This document shows, piece by piece, positions 18,498 through 28,860 of a DNA stretch of 64,000 bases. This DNA comes from Strigamia acuminata (lineage: Eukaryota > Arthropoda > Chilopoda > Geophilomorpha > Linotaeniidae), in assembly GCA_949358305.1 (NCBI GenBank), contig OX442314.1, positions 9,479,060 to 9,543,059 on the forward strand. The letters are read 5' to 3'. Both the position numbers and the translations under genes were made by a program. The notes below the pieces were generated by a model. That model saw nothing but the letters and a program-made list of their open reading frames with translations. It did not search any database and had not been told where the DNA came from. The first letter of the stretch is position 1; each line of letters begins with the position of its first letter.

Positions 18498-21300
18498 ATG
18501 AAACGTTTAACCATCTTGTTCCTTATAATTCTGTGCTGCATGCTTACCGGTAAGTCATTCAGGATGGTAAAAAAGTCTGTAACTCTACTAAATATTTCTG
18601 AAAGTGCTGACAATGCATCTAATCCAATGATGGTAAAGTATTAAAGTTGGATGGGACAATTTTTTGGTGACCCAAAATTTGACCTTAGGATGTTCCATCA
18701 AGGTCGTTGGAAAATTATCTCAGAAACCGTTGTAGTGACCCTAGTAGTCACTAGTGAAGTAACAGAAAAAGTCTGGAAAATTATATTTTAGTTGAAGTTT
18801 TATATTTTTTATGCTTCCTGTCTACAGGCAAGAAAGCTAAGCAGAGTGGGAGGAAATGTGGGTGGTTGCCAGGGTAACCAGCCCACAAGCCTCCAAACAG
18901 GAAATGAGTCCTGAGAGGAGTGAGAACTCCTCAGTATGAACTAAACTTTGCTTGAGAACACAACCACAAAAACCACCTGAACAAACCAGTATTTTTGTGA
19001 TTCCTCAGTGAAGTCTACATATTCCTGTATCAACCAGTTGTTGATTTGGGAGTTTTCCTACTGCTGAAACCAGTCAGCAGCGGGATATTTCGGTCTTGCC
19101 GCACATTTCACGTGCAGTGGGATTTTCGCCTTGCCGTGGAGGAAATCCGGCTAGACGTTGCGAAGAGTCGCAAATACGTCGCCACGACGACGGAGTTGCG
19201 AAGACGTGAAGGAGTAGAAGTTACGGAAAGAGTCCGGTTGACCCAGCAGATCGACGGGAGTCGATTTGTACCAGACGATTTCGAGAGAGAAGTTTGAGTG
19301 ACGGAATAAGTCCGTTTCGCCGGAAAACGACGTACGGGAGACAAGACGAATTTCGTGAGTGAAGAACCGAGGAACCGCGACGACTACGAGCTGTAATCGT
19401 CGCCAAAACGTCGGAAACGTCGAGATAACGTTTCCACGTCGATTTGAAGTTATTTCATCGTTTCATCTATTATTTCCATTCTCATTCAATTTATCTGTAT
19501 AATTTCTATCATTGTAATTCTTCTTACAGTTATTCTAAGTCAGAATAAAGAATTGTAAGTTTTAATAGAAGTAGTAATAATTTTGGATAAGTCTAGTCAT
19601 AGCATTAGTGAGTGTTGGAATTATTCTTTATTAATTTAAGGAATAAATCAGGCTCATTACACCGTTAGAGATAGACAGAAATTTCCAATTGTAAACTTGT
19701 AGAGCAACATTTATATTTTGTACTAAAAAATTTTAAGAAAATCGCAATTTTCTAAAGAAGACACAAGTTTATCTTTAAAGTGTACAGCACACCTGTAAAT
19801 TAGTCTTGAAAATACATTACCCATAACTATAGTCTGCGCACGGTATCTTGATGCTAAATTCGTACTGCGCATCTCATTCTGCACAGACAATTTTCTAATT
19901 CCAGTCGTTATTTTGCAGTATTAAGCCGATAATTAGGCCTAATAATACTAATTTAAAGTAAATAAACAACGGTATTTTGGAATGGCATTTTGGTATGGTA
20001 TTTTGGTATGGCATTTTGGTACGGTATTTTGGTACGGTATTTTGGTACGGTATTTTGGTACAGTATTTTGGTACGGTATTTTGGTATTTTGGTATGGTAT
20101 TTTAGTACCATTTGTACCAAATATGTTTTGGTACCATTGGTACCAAGGCCTAATAATCCTAAAATAAAGTAAATAAACAACGGTATTATGGTATTTTTGT
20201 ATCATTGGTACCAAATATATTTTCGTACTATTGGTACCAAATATATTTTGGTACCATTGGTACCACAATACCATACCAAAATACCGTACCAAAATACCGT
20301 ACCAAAATACCAAAATACCGTATCAAAATACCAAAATACCGTACCAAAATACCAAAATACCGTACCAAAATACCAAAATACCGTACCAAAATACCAAAAT
20401 ACCGTACCAAAATACCAAAATATATTTGGTACCAATGGTACAAAAATACCAAATTAAAATACCAAAATACCGTTGTTTATTTACTTTATTTTAGGATTAT
20501 TAGGCCTTGGTACCATTGGTACCAAAACATATTTGGTACCAATGATACAAAAATACCAAATCAAAATACCAAAATACCGTTGTTTATTTACTTTATTTTA
20601 GGATTATTAGGCCTTGGTACCATTGGTACCAAAACATATTTGGGACCAATGGTACCAAAACATATTTGGTACCAATGGTACCAAAACATATTTGGTACCA
20701 ATGGTACCAAAACATATTTGGTACAAATGGTACTAAAATATCATATCAAAATACCAAAATACCGTACCAAAATACCATATCAAAATGTCATACCAAAATG
20801 CCATACCAAAATACTGTTGTTTATTTACTTTACTTTAGGAATATTAGGCCTAATAATAGGCTTAATGGTAATATTGCAAAATAACAACTGGAATTAGCAA
20901 ATCGTCTGCGCAGAATGGAATGCGCAGTACGAATTTAGCATCAAGATACCGTGCGCAGACTATAGAAAAGATATCAATTGTCAGTTTATCTTAATAAGTT
21001 CCTTGCTTTGAGTACAGAGGTACAGACTAAATTACAGGTGTGCTGTACACTTTAATTCATTACTGAGCATTGAATTATTTACTCTTATTAGCAGTGACGG
21101 CTTATATAAAAAAGGGCTGTCAGTTGAAAATTTGCAAAACGTATTGCGGCGCGTTAAAGAGGGGCATTTGGGCGAAGTGTAACGACCAAGGTGCCTGCAC
21201 GTGCGACAGACCATGCGGAAACAGCCCAAAAAGAACGAAGTGTGCAGAGACGACCGTGGCGGCATCACCTCCACCGTCACCTTCACCGTTGGAAAAGTAA
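18498..21300 (+). CDS. Secreted 8-cysteine defensin-like peptide, copy B1, with transposon-filled intron
   Basis: Exon 1 18498-18549 (MKRLTILFLIILCCMLT, signal peptide) and exon 2 21092-21300 after an ATTAG acceptor; 86 aa with the split codon GCA. The cysteines follow the same framework (x4, x3, x10, x5, x1, x3, x8) but the core has IWAKCN and ACTC in place of GLGAKC and ECVC, defining subfamily B. The tail is S/P-rich. The intron is 2542 bp, about five times that of B2 (526 bp), because a solo gypsy LTR (18731-19661) and a fold-back element (19830-20962) are inserted. The TATA and initiator motifs in its upstream block are altered (CACAAACAC, CATTC). Whether this intron is still spliced is unknown. 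Confidence 0.65.
18731..19661 (+). mobile_element. Solo LTR of a gypsy element in the B1 intron
   Basis: 931 bp starting TGTAGTGACCCTAG and ending GGCTCATTACA, flanked by the 4-bp duplication CCGT (18727-18730, 19662-19665). The gene B2 intron holds the empty site AAACCGTTAGAG near 22988. Ends and internal blocks match the 5' LTR of the gypsy element at 54554-55561, for example the GGTAACCAGCCC versus GAAACCAGCCC region. An AATAAA lies near 19543. No internal retroviral sequence remains, as expected after LTR-LTR recombination. Confidence 0.88.
19830..20962. mobile_element. Fold-back element with GGTACC/ATACC satellite core
   Basis: Terminal inverted repeats begin TAGTCTGCGCACGGTATCTT and extend about 80 bp, flanked by TA on both sides (19828-19829, 20963-20964). 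The B2 intron lacks it (ACCTATAACCAGAAAAG near 23193). The interior is an inverted array of GGTATTTT/AAAATACC words, GGTACCNNTGGTACC palindromes and several copies of a segment containing CGTTGTTTATTTACTTTA. All long ORFs in it, on both strands, are by-products of the repeat. No transposase; a non-autonomous TA-targeting element is the best reading. Confidence 0.8.
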
Positions 21301-21700
21301 AAATGGAAACGATTTAAAAAATCATTAAAAATACGTTCTAGATGAAATAAAATTTAAAAAATGATTACGGAGTTTGATTCATTTACTTTGTGCCACAACG
21401 TTGTTGGAATCTGTGGATTGTGGAGTACAAGGATGAGAAACAATCTATTCACTGCCCGTGGTGGAAAAGTCGCCATCTCTGAGGCTTTTTTGTCACTAGT
21501 TCAGATGTTTGCCATGGGGTTGCAACGATCGTGCGGGATATTTCATGTGCATTAAGTTGTCATCTGCGATGTACAGAGAACATCGATTATTCGAACTGGA
21601 TTAAAATCATAGAAATTTTGAAAAAAATGTACTCTGTATTAAATTCACAGAATTTTTAGAAAAAAAAACGATTAAGACATTTTGCCTTGTTGACATAAGT
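21301..21700 (+). other. 3' UTR and downstream block of gene B1
   Basis: AATAAA-type signals near 21346 and the conserved GATTACGGAGTTTG block shared by the family, then an AT-rich stretch leading to the next minisatellite. No gene. Confidence 0.5.
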
Positions 21701-21719
21701 CGGTGTCGACAAAGCAGGT

Positions 21720-22230
21720 TTTTTTCGGACAAATTTCACCAAATTTCAGACAAATTTCACCAAATTTCGGACAAATTTCGTGAAATCTCAACAAATCTCT
21801 TTAAATTTCGGACAAATTTCGTTAAATCTCAACAAACCTCTTTAAATTTCGGACAAATTTCGCCAAATTTCGGACATATTTCGCCAAATTTCGGACAAAT
21901 TTCACCAAATTTCGGACAAATTTCGCCAAATTTCGGACAAATTTCGGACAAATTTCGCCAAATTTCGGACAAATTTCGCCAAATTTCGGACAAATTTCGC
22001 CTAATTTCGGACAAATTTCGCCAAATTTCAGACAAATTTCACCAAATTTCGGACAAATTTCACCAAATCCCAACAAATTTCACCAAATCCCAACAAATTT
22101 CACCAAATCCCAACAAATTTCACCAAATCCCAACAAATTTCACCAAATCCCAACAAATTTCACCAAATCCCAACAAATTTCACCAAATTTCGGACAAATT
22201 TCGTCAAACCTCAACAAATTTCACCAAAAA
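21720..22230. repeat. 21/20-bp minisatellite
   Basis: First part: GGACAAATTTCGCCAAATTTC (21 bp), about fifteen copies. Second part (22060-22190): CACCAAATCCCAACAAATTT (20 bp), about seven copies. The minus-strand ORFs through it (EICPKFG repeats) come from the 21-bp period. Confidence 0.92.
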
Positions 22231-22760
22231 ATCGTATTCAAATATTAAAATTTATAGTCTACATGAAATCAACGGGACGGAATTAACCAAACTCTATTCA
22301 TATTTCATACATATTAAATTAAACCTCTCAATCTACACACCTTTTACACAACGCGCATTAAAGACAATCTTTAATTTTTCCCCGCTCTTTATTAAAGACC
22401 CGCGGTCTAGTGGGGGACCCGTGCACCAAAAAACAAACACAATTTAAATCTTTAATAACGATGTACTAAATCCGGTTTCGAAGAAAATAGACATCAAACA
22501 TGCTTTTACTGTAGCTATTTAACATGTATTTTAACAGTCAGCAATCAATTCATTTCAAAGATTAACTCAAATATTAAACCTTACAGTGTCTCATAAAATC
22601 AATTGAATAAAAACAACTAAACTCTATTCATATTTCATACATGCCCATTAAATTATGTAAAATGTAATTACTTCTCACTCTATCCACAAATACCGTACCG
22701 CAACTACGGCATTCACATCCAGCAAGCAGAATCTTCATCAACCTTTTTCTACCGTCAAAA
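22231..22760 (+). promoter_or_regulatory. Upstream block of peptide gene B2
   Basis: Shares with the A genes the CAGTCAGCAATCAATTC segment (about 22535) and the tract up to the start codon. The TATA-like box reads CACAAATACC and the initiator CATTCACATCC, so both differ from the A copies. An older divergent copy of the CCCGCGGTCTAGTGGGGG region at about 22400 links it to 2350-2410. Confidence 0.45.
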
Positions 22761-23526
22761 ATGAAACGTTTAACCATCTTGTTCCTTGTAATTCTGTGCT
22801 GCACGCTTACCGGTAAGTCATCCACGGTGGTAAAAAAGTCTGTAACTCTACTAAATATTTCTGAAAGTGCCGACAATGCATCTAATCCAATGACGGTAAA
22901 GTATTAAAGTTGAATGGGGCAATTTTTTGGTAACCCAAAATTTGACCTTGGGATGTTCCATCAAGGTCGTTGGAAAATTATCTCGGAAACCGTTAGAGAT
23001 AGACAGAAATTTCCAATTGTAAACTTGTAGAGCAACATTTATTCAGTCTAAAAATGACTACTCCTCAAATCTTTTGTACTAAAAATTTTTAAGAAAATCG
23101 CAATTTTCTAAAGTTAACACAAGTTTATCATTAAAGTGTAGAGCACACCTGTAAATTAGTCTGAAGACATTTATTTCTTGAGAATACATTACCTATAACC
23201 AGAAAAGATATCAATTGTCAGTTTAACTGACTTAATAAGTTCCTTGCTTTCAGTACAGAGGTACAGACTAAGTTACAGGTGTGCTGTACTTGTACACTTT
23301 AATTCATTACTGAGCATTGAATTATTTACTCTTATTAGCACAGTTGAAAAGAAAAAACAAGGGCTGTGAGATTAATGTTTGCAAAGCGGCTTGCGGCGTG
23401 ATAAAGAGGGCCATGTGGGCGAAATGTAACGAAAAAAATGCCTGCACGTGCAACGACCCATGCCCAAAAGGAACGAAGTGTCCAGAGACGACCGTGGCGC
23501 CATCACCTCCACCGTCGGAGAAGTAA
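22761..23526 (+). CDS. Secreted 8-cysteine defensin-like peptide, copy B2
   Basis: Exon 1 22761-22812 (MKRLTILFLVILCCTLT) and exon 2 23339-23526; 79 aa. The acceptor must be ATTAG just before CACAG; using CACAG itself gives a stop within nine codons. The framework is C-x4-C-x3-C-x10-C-x5-C-x-C-x3-C-x5-C, so the last loop is three residues shorter than in B1. The core is very lysine-rich, with a P/S-rich tail. The intron lacks the LTR and fold-back elements found in B1 and so preserves both empty sites. Confidence 0.75.
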
Positions 23527-23915
23527 AAATGGAAACGATTTGAAAAATCAATGAAAAAATGTAATAGATAAAATGAAATATAAAAATGATTACGAAATTA
23601 GTTTTCACGTTTGATTCATTTAATTTGTGCCACAACGTTATTGGCATTTACGAGGGTGAGAAACAACTTATTTCCGTCGTGTGGTGGATAAGAGAAAGAC
23701 GGGTGACTACTCGGAGCCGGCTTTTCTGTTACTAGTTCAAATGTTTGCCACGGGGCCTCAAAGCTTTGAGATTTGCGATATGTTGAGATATGTTGCGATT
23801 TGCGATATATTTCTTCCAAATCGATTGGTATTTGACAAATTTTGGAAAAATCGATTAATATCATTGAAATTTAGGAAAAAAATCATAAAAACTGTAAAAA
23901 AAATTTAGATTTAAA
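23527..23915 (+). other. 3' UTR and downstream block of gene B2
   Basis: Carries the family's conserved downstream block in diverged form, then AT-rich sequence with GATATGTTGAGATATGTTGCG-like short repeats near 23780. No gene. Confidence 0.45.
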
Positions 23916-23919
23916 TTAT

Positions 23920-24375
23920 GCTAATTTTGGAAAAAATCGATTAAAACCTTACGGATTTTGGAAAAAATCGATTAAAACCTTACGGATTTTGGAAAAAAAC
24001 GATTAAAACTTTACGGATTTTGGAAAAAATCGATTAAAACCTTACGGATTTTAGAAAAAATCGATTGAAACTTTACGGATTTTGGAAAAAATCGATTAAA
24101 ACCTTACGGATTTTAGAAAAAATCGATTGAAACTTTACGGATTTTGGAAAAAATCGATTAAAACCTTACGGATTTTGGAAAAAATCGATTAAAACCTTAC
24201 GGATTTTGGAAAAAATCGATTAAAACTTTACGGATTTTGGGAAAAATCGATTAAAACCTTACGAATTTTGGAAAAAATCGATTAAAACCTTACAGATTTT
24301 GGAAAAAATCGATTAAAACCTTACGGATTTTAGAAAAAATCGATTAAAACCTTACGTATTTTGGAAAAAATCGAT
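23920..24375. repeat. 31-bp minisatellite
   Basis: About fourteen copies of a 31-bp unit made of AACCTTACGGATTTTGG then AAAAAATCGATTAA. Variation is mainly CCTT/CTTT and GG/AG. The unit spans close to three helical turns and contains a long A tract. Confidence 0.9.
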
Positions 24376-24384
24376 AAATCATAC

Positions 24385-24730
24385 AATCTTTAAAAAAATT
24401 GAATAAAATCATAAAAAATCGAATAAAATCATAAAAAATCGAATAATATCATAAAAAATCGAATAATATCATAAAAAATCGAATAAAATCTTAAAAAATC
24501 GAATAAAATTATACAAAAATTGAATAAAATCATAAAAAATTGAATAAAATCATAAAAAATCGAATGAATTCATAAAAAATCAAATGAAATCATAAAAAAT
24601 CAAATGAAATCATAAAATATCGCAAAAGATCATAAAAAAAATGCAAAAAAAATCGAATAAAATAATAAAAACAGCAAAAAATCGATTAAAATCAAAAAAC
24701 TGAAAAAAAACCAATCAAAATCATAAAATC
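24385..24730. repeat. 20-bp minisatellite
   Basis: CATAAAAAATCGAATAAAAT units, about thirteen, grading into degenerate A-rich sequence. Continuous with the preceding 31-bp array. Confidence 0.85.
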
Positions 24731-25640
24731 GATTAAATTTACTGCAATATTGCGATATTGCGAGACACCACTACATTGCAATACATCGCAGTTTCTGCCA
24801 ATTAAACACAAACACCACATCGCATTCATTTTCACTGCAACAATAATCGCACAAAACCTACTTAAACACACACACAAACATATCAAACAGAAATCTGACC
24901 CTGCCCAAACCCAGTCTGCTTTATTACCAATTCTACAATCCCATTATAATTAACCCTCAACTCCACACCCCCAAAAATTCATTCTTACATTTAATGAACC
25001 CCACAACCATCATCCCCCTTACAAAAAACCACTCGACGTAACCCTAAATATGACGTATGATTTATGCGTATTGTGTTGTTGTTTATAATCATCCATTGTT
25101 GTCATAACTTCCGTTAATTAATCTCGAGCAAGAGGGCTCATTTTTTGTGAGGTCACTTCCGGAAGTTGAGTGTTGATGCTCGTAAACAAAACAAAACAAA
25201 ACAAAAAGCACGAGTTAATTACGCCTCGTGTTGGTCACTGCGCAACACCGGAAGGAAGATAAAAAGGATGCGGAGGCTGCGGATGAAAATGGGGTCGTGA
25301 GATAAATGATCATTTTGCTTGCAAAACAATGGCGGGCGAAGGAAAAAAATCAAAAAAGAGAGAGACAGAGATTTAAATATGTAAAACTTGTGGGGAAAAG
25401 ATGGCGGAGGGGTTTTTAAATCATAAATTGAGGGTTTAGAAAGTTGGAAATACCTTTTTGATGAGTGGAAAAAATGTGCGATAAACAAATGTGTTGGTTG
25501 TTTTTTGGGGAAAGAAGAGATCAAACAGATGTGGAAAGCACATCAGGTGACATCAATCAATGTCAAATTAGATTCAAATCATTTAACTCTTTCAAACCCG
25601 GAGTTTCGCGGTTTGGAATAAGTTGGACGGGAGATGGATC
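24731..25640. other. Non-coding spacer at the end of the peptide cluster
   Basis: Composition shifts from A-rich repeats to more ordinary sequence. Short ORFs on both strands (e.g. 25219-25524 minus, 25465-25782 plus) show no recognisable domain or splice context. A short AAAAC run occurs at 25185-25205. I see no supported gene. Confidence 0.4.
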
Positions 25641-26345
25641 GGATGCGGCGGAGTTGAGGGAGGTTAGTGCGGCCGAGACCGAGCACGATCGCCCGTGGAA
25701 TTTTGTTTGGTGTTTTTTCTTTCGTTTTTTAATAAAATTTTGTAACGGAATAATAAAAATGATGCCAAAATTAAGGAAATAGAAGCAAAATCCCCTCAAA
25801 TTTAATTAAGTTTAATTAATTTTTTTAACCGTATAAATTTGTACGGAAGCACAAAATCTACTGCCGCGTCGAGTGAGCTTTGCGCGGCCAAGACGAACCA
25901 AGATCGCCGTACAATTTTATTTGGTGGTTTTTCTCGTTTTTAAATAAAATTTGTAACGAAATAATAAAAATGTTGCCATTTTAAAGGAATAGAAGCAAAA
26001 TCCACACAAAATAATCGATAATTTAATTTATTTTTTTTAACGATATAAATTTGTACGGAAGCACAAAATCTGCTGCCGCGTCGAGTGAGCTTTGCGCGGC
26101 CAAGACGAATCACGATCGCCGTACAAATCTTTCCGTACTTTTTCTCGATTTTCTACAAAATTGTTAAAATTAATAAAAACCTCACCAAAATTAAATCATA
26201 TAAAAACCAAAAAAAAAAAACAATTTATATAATTTTTTAATTTTACTTAAAAAAACCGACAAATAAATTTAAACGGAAACACAAAATCCTCAGCCGCATC
26301 AAACGCACCACGCACGGCCAACCTCACTGCCAACCCCCGTCCAAA
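25640..26345. repeat. Degenerate tandem repeat, ~210-bp unit
   Basis: Three to four diverged copies. The two best (about 25823-25912 and 26032-26125) share TTTGTACGGAAGCACAAAAT, GTCGAGTGAGCTTTGCGCGG and the GATCGCCGTAC end. Weaker copies lie at about 25645-25800 and 26240-26345. Each unit has GTACGG and CCGTAC at opposite ends, so it can fold. Function unknown. Confidence 0.7.
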
Positions 26346-26399
26346 TCACAAAAGAAACCCCATCCCCGTCACGGGCATCGAAAACTGAAACAACCCACG

Positions 26400-27030
26400 G
26401 GCGTGTGGACGTGCATGTCGAATCCAAACTCTCGCGTCGCGGGACTATGAATGGAGCCTCATTTGAGAGCCCCCAGCTCGCATTTAACGCCTCGCTTCGT
26501 TACCATGGCAATTCCCACTTTCCCCACGTTGAATAACTCTTAATTGGGAGCGCCGTAATTACGTCACAAGTGCGTGACGTAATTTGCGGTGAAAACGTGA
26601 CGAGTGTCAATCTCCATTTCCCCCGTGCGCCCGTGACGGGCCACCGCACATTTGTCAACAATCCCATCCCCATCTGTCACATCCCATTGTTTACGACCAA
26701 TCCGGCCGCCATCTTTCAACTTCCGGTCTATCGACCGGCGCGCCGCCCCGCGTGCATTTTACACTCGGCTGCAGCTGGAGCCTGACCGGCTTTTACGCAG
26801 ATGAGTCGGGACATTAATACGTCGTCTAAGGGCCCCCAAATGGGCACGCATGCGCCATTTTGGCTTTTTAGTGCAAACAAACATGCACTTGTCGTCTTTA
26901 TTCGGCGGAATAAACTGCGCAGCCGCGTTGTTTCCGAGTCGCGTAAAATGTTTTAGTGAGTCGCCACCAGAGGGGGGTCAGCGGCGAAGTTGTAAGGTTA
27001 AGCGCCGTGGATTATGAGTGGTCGCAAATG
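26400..27030. promoter_or_regulatory. GC-rich block with ACGTCA palindrome, possible promoter
   Basis: Markedly GC- and CpG-richer than its surroundings. ATTACGTCAC (26558-26567) and GTGACGTAAT (26574-26583) form a perfect 10-bp inverted repeat around 6 nt, containing two CRE-like half sites. It could be a promoter for an unrecognised transcript on either strand; none is proven. Confidence 0.3.
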
Positions 27031-27037
27031 CGCGCAG

Positions 27038-27487
27038 TTAAAATTTTCTGCTTGAAAATGGCGGAGGAATACAATAAACTTTTGCTCTGAGGTCATCGCG
27101 GGGACAAAGGTGGTGGGGGGGATTGGGGGGGATCGCTGCGTTTGGGGGATTTATATTTATGGTTTGCATCTCCATATTGAAATATGGCCGGACATTAAGT
27201 GTAATTTTTAATAGGTCAATGGATTTCTGGGAAATTTCACGAGCTAAACGACGTCCGGTTCGAAATATTCTCACTAGGTGGTACACGTACGGGAGAAGAT
27301 CATGCAAACGATGGTCGTTAATTTTGCTGAGGTTATTTCCATTCGGGAAGTTGAGCGGAACAAGTTTTGAGTGTTCGTAAACTTTGTCTTCGCTAGAACG
27401 TGTTATCCTTGTTATTGTCGGGCCAAACTTGATGGGTTGTTGTGCATATTTTGGTAGACCAAAAAGTTGGTCGATGTCCAGCCCCAT
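27038..27487 (-). CDS. Hypothetical minus-strand ORF
   Basis: 149 codons from an ATG at 27487 with balanced amino-acid use through residue ~110 (MGLDIDQLFGLPKYAQQP, RLHDLLPYVYHLVRIFRTGR). The last ~40 residues overlap low-complexity C/G runs and look non-coding, so a splice donor may truncate it. No family recognised. It lies beside the GC-rich block at 26.4-27.0 kb. Could be chance. Confidence 0.25.
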   Translation of the reverse strand: MGLDIDQLFGLPKYAQQPIKFGPTITRITRSSEDKVYEHSKLVPLNFPNGNNLSKINDHRLHDLLPYVYHLVRIFRTGRRLAREISQKSIDLLKITLNVRPYFNMEMQTININPPNAAIPPNPPHHLCPRDDLRAKVYCIPPPFSSRKF

Positions 27488-27639
27488 TATGTCATTTAAC
27501 GTACTCTCTCCGTTTTATGTCCGTACAAATACATCCAGATTAAAGAAAAAGCAGCAGTTTTGTATTAGGAGTCCCAAAAAGCACTTGTGGAGCCCTTTCT
27601 TTATTTTATTCGAGTTTGTTGGATTTTAAGTGAAATTAA

Positions 27640-28335
27640 TGGATTTTATGTGAAATTGATAAATTTTGTGTAAATTTAGTGGATTTTATAAAAATTTACT
27701 AGATTTTATGTAAATTTAGTGGATTTTATGTAAATTTAGCGGATTTTATGTAAATTTAGTGGATTTTATGGAAATTTAGTGGATTTTATGTAAATTTAGT
27801 GGATTTTATGTAAATTTAGTGGATTTTATGTAAATTTAGTGGATTTTATGTAAATTTAGTGGATTTTATGTAAATTAAATATATTTTATGTGAATCTGAT
27901 GGATTTGAAAGATTTCATCTTATTTTGGTAGAACTGATGTGATTTTAGTGGATTTCATGTGATTTTTACTGGATTTCATGTGATTATGGTGAATTTCATG
28001 TGATTTTACTGAATTTCATGTGATTTTACTGAATTTCATGTGATTTTACTGGATTTTATGTGATTTTACTAGATTTTATGTGATTTTACTGGATTTTATG
28101 TAATTTTGGTGGATTTAGTGTGATTTTGGTGGATTTAGTGTGATTTTCGTAGATTTTATGTGATTTTACTGGATTTCATGTGATTTTACTGGATTGTATG
28201 TGATTTTACTGGATTTTGTAATTTTACTTGATTACATGTGATTTTACTGAATTTCATGTGATTTTACTGAATGTCATGTGATTTTACTGGAATTCACGCG
28301 ATTTTGGTTGATTTAATGTGATTTTTATGGATTTT
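27640..28335. repeat. Two adjoining 20-bp minisatellites
   Basis: 27650-27870: GGATTTTATGTAAATTTAGT, about eleven copies. 27900-28320: GGATTTCATGTGATTTTACT and variants, about twenty copies. The two units are clearly related, suggesting one array that split into two variants. Confidence 0.92.
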
Positions 28336-28860
28336 CTGTTGATTTGGTGCAGTTTCTTTTCCATTTGTTTTTATCTCACAATCTCTATTCAACGTTTTTA
28401 ATTGATATACCCAACCCCAATTTCTCGCTCGGCTAATTCCCCGCTTGGTTAACCGCCGCACTTTTTCCTCCAAAACGAAACCCAACTCCCAAAACACACT
28501 TACCTCCATCACCAATAACTTCACCACCTGTGTGAACCAAATCCTCTTCCTCATTTGACTCATTGTTTCAATCCCAATTCCCAACCTAATAAAAAACAAA
28601 AACAAAAAATCTAAAATAAAAAAAATAAAAAAAACATGGGAAAATAAACACAACAAATACCAAAATCTTTCCTCACCTTTGTCCTCCCACAAAATGGCCA
28701 CTTGTGGCACGTGCGCACAGGAAGACGAAACCATCCAAAAATACCTAAAAACAGACACCAATCTTTATCACTATTACCACATACTTCCTCATACGTCAGG
28801 TCGATTTTTTCAACTCCATTCGTCCGTGTCTCAACCAGGTGTTGCTCAGTCAAGTGCCAA
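28336..28860 (-). other. Possible minus-strand exons, unidentified
   Basis: Two short open segments are bounded by plausible splice signals: 28742 down to about 28675 after TTTTTAG and before GTGAGG, and about 28588 to 28504 after TTATTAG and before GTAAGT. Another open segment ends at a GTATGT donor near 28782. The peptide they would give is not recognised and no start is clear. Treat as a weak exon prediction. Confidence 0.18.

Noticed and set aside
19948-20897. Overlapping 60-230-aa ORFs on both strands (YQNTVPKY, WYGILVRYF repeats)
   Set aside because: They are translations of the ATACCAAA/GGTATTTT satellite in the fold-back element; composition follows the repeat and mirror ORFs occur on the opposite strand.
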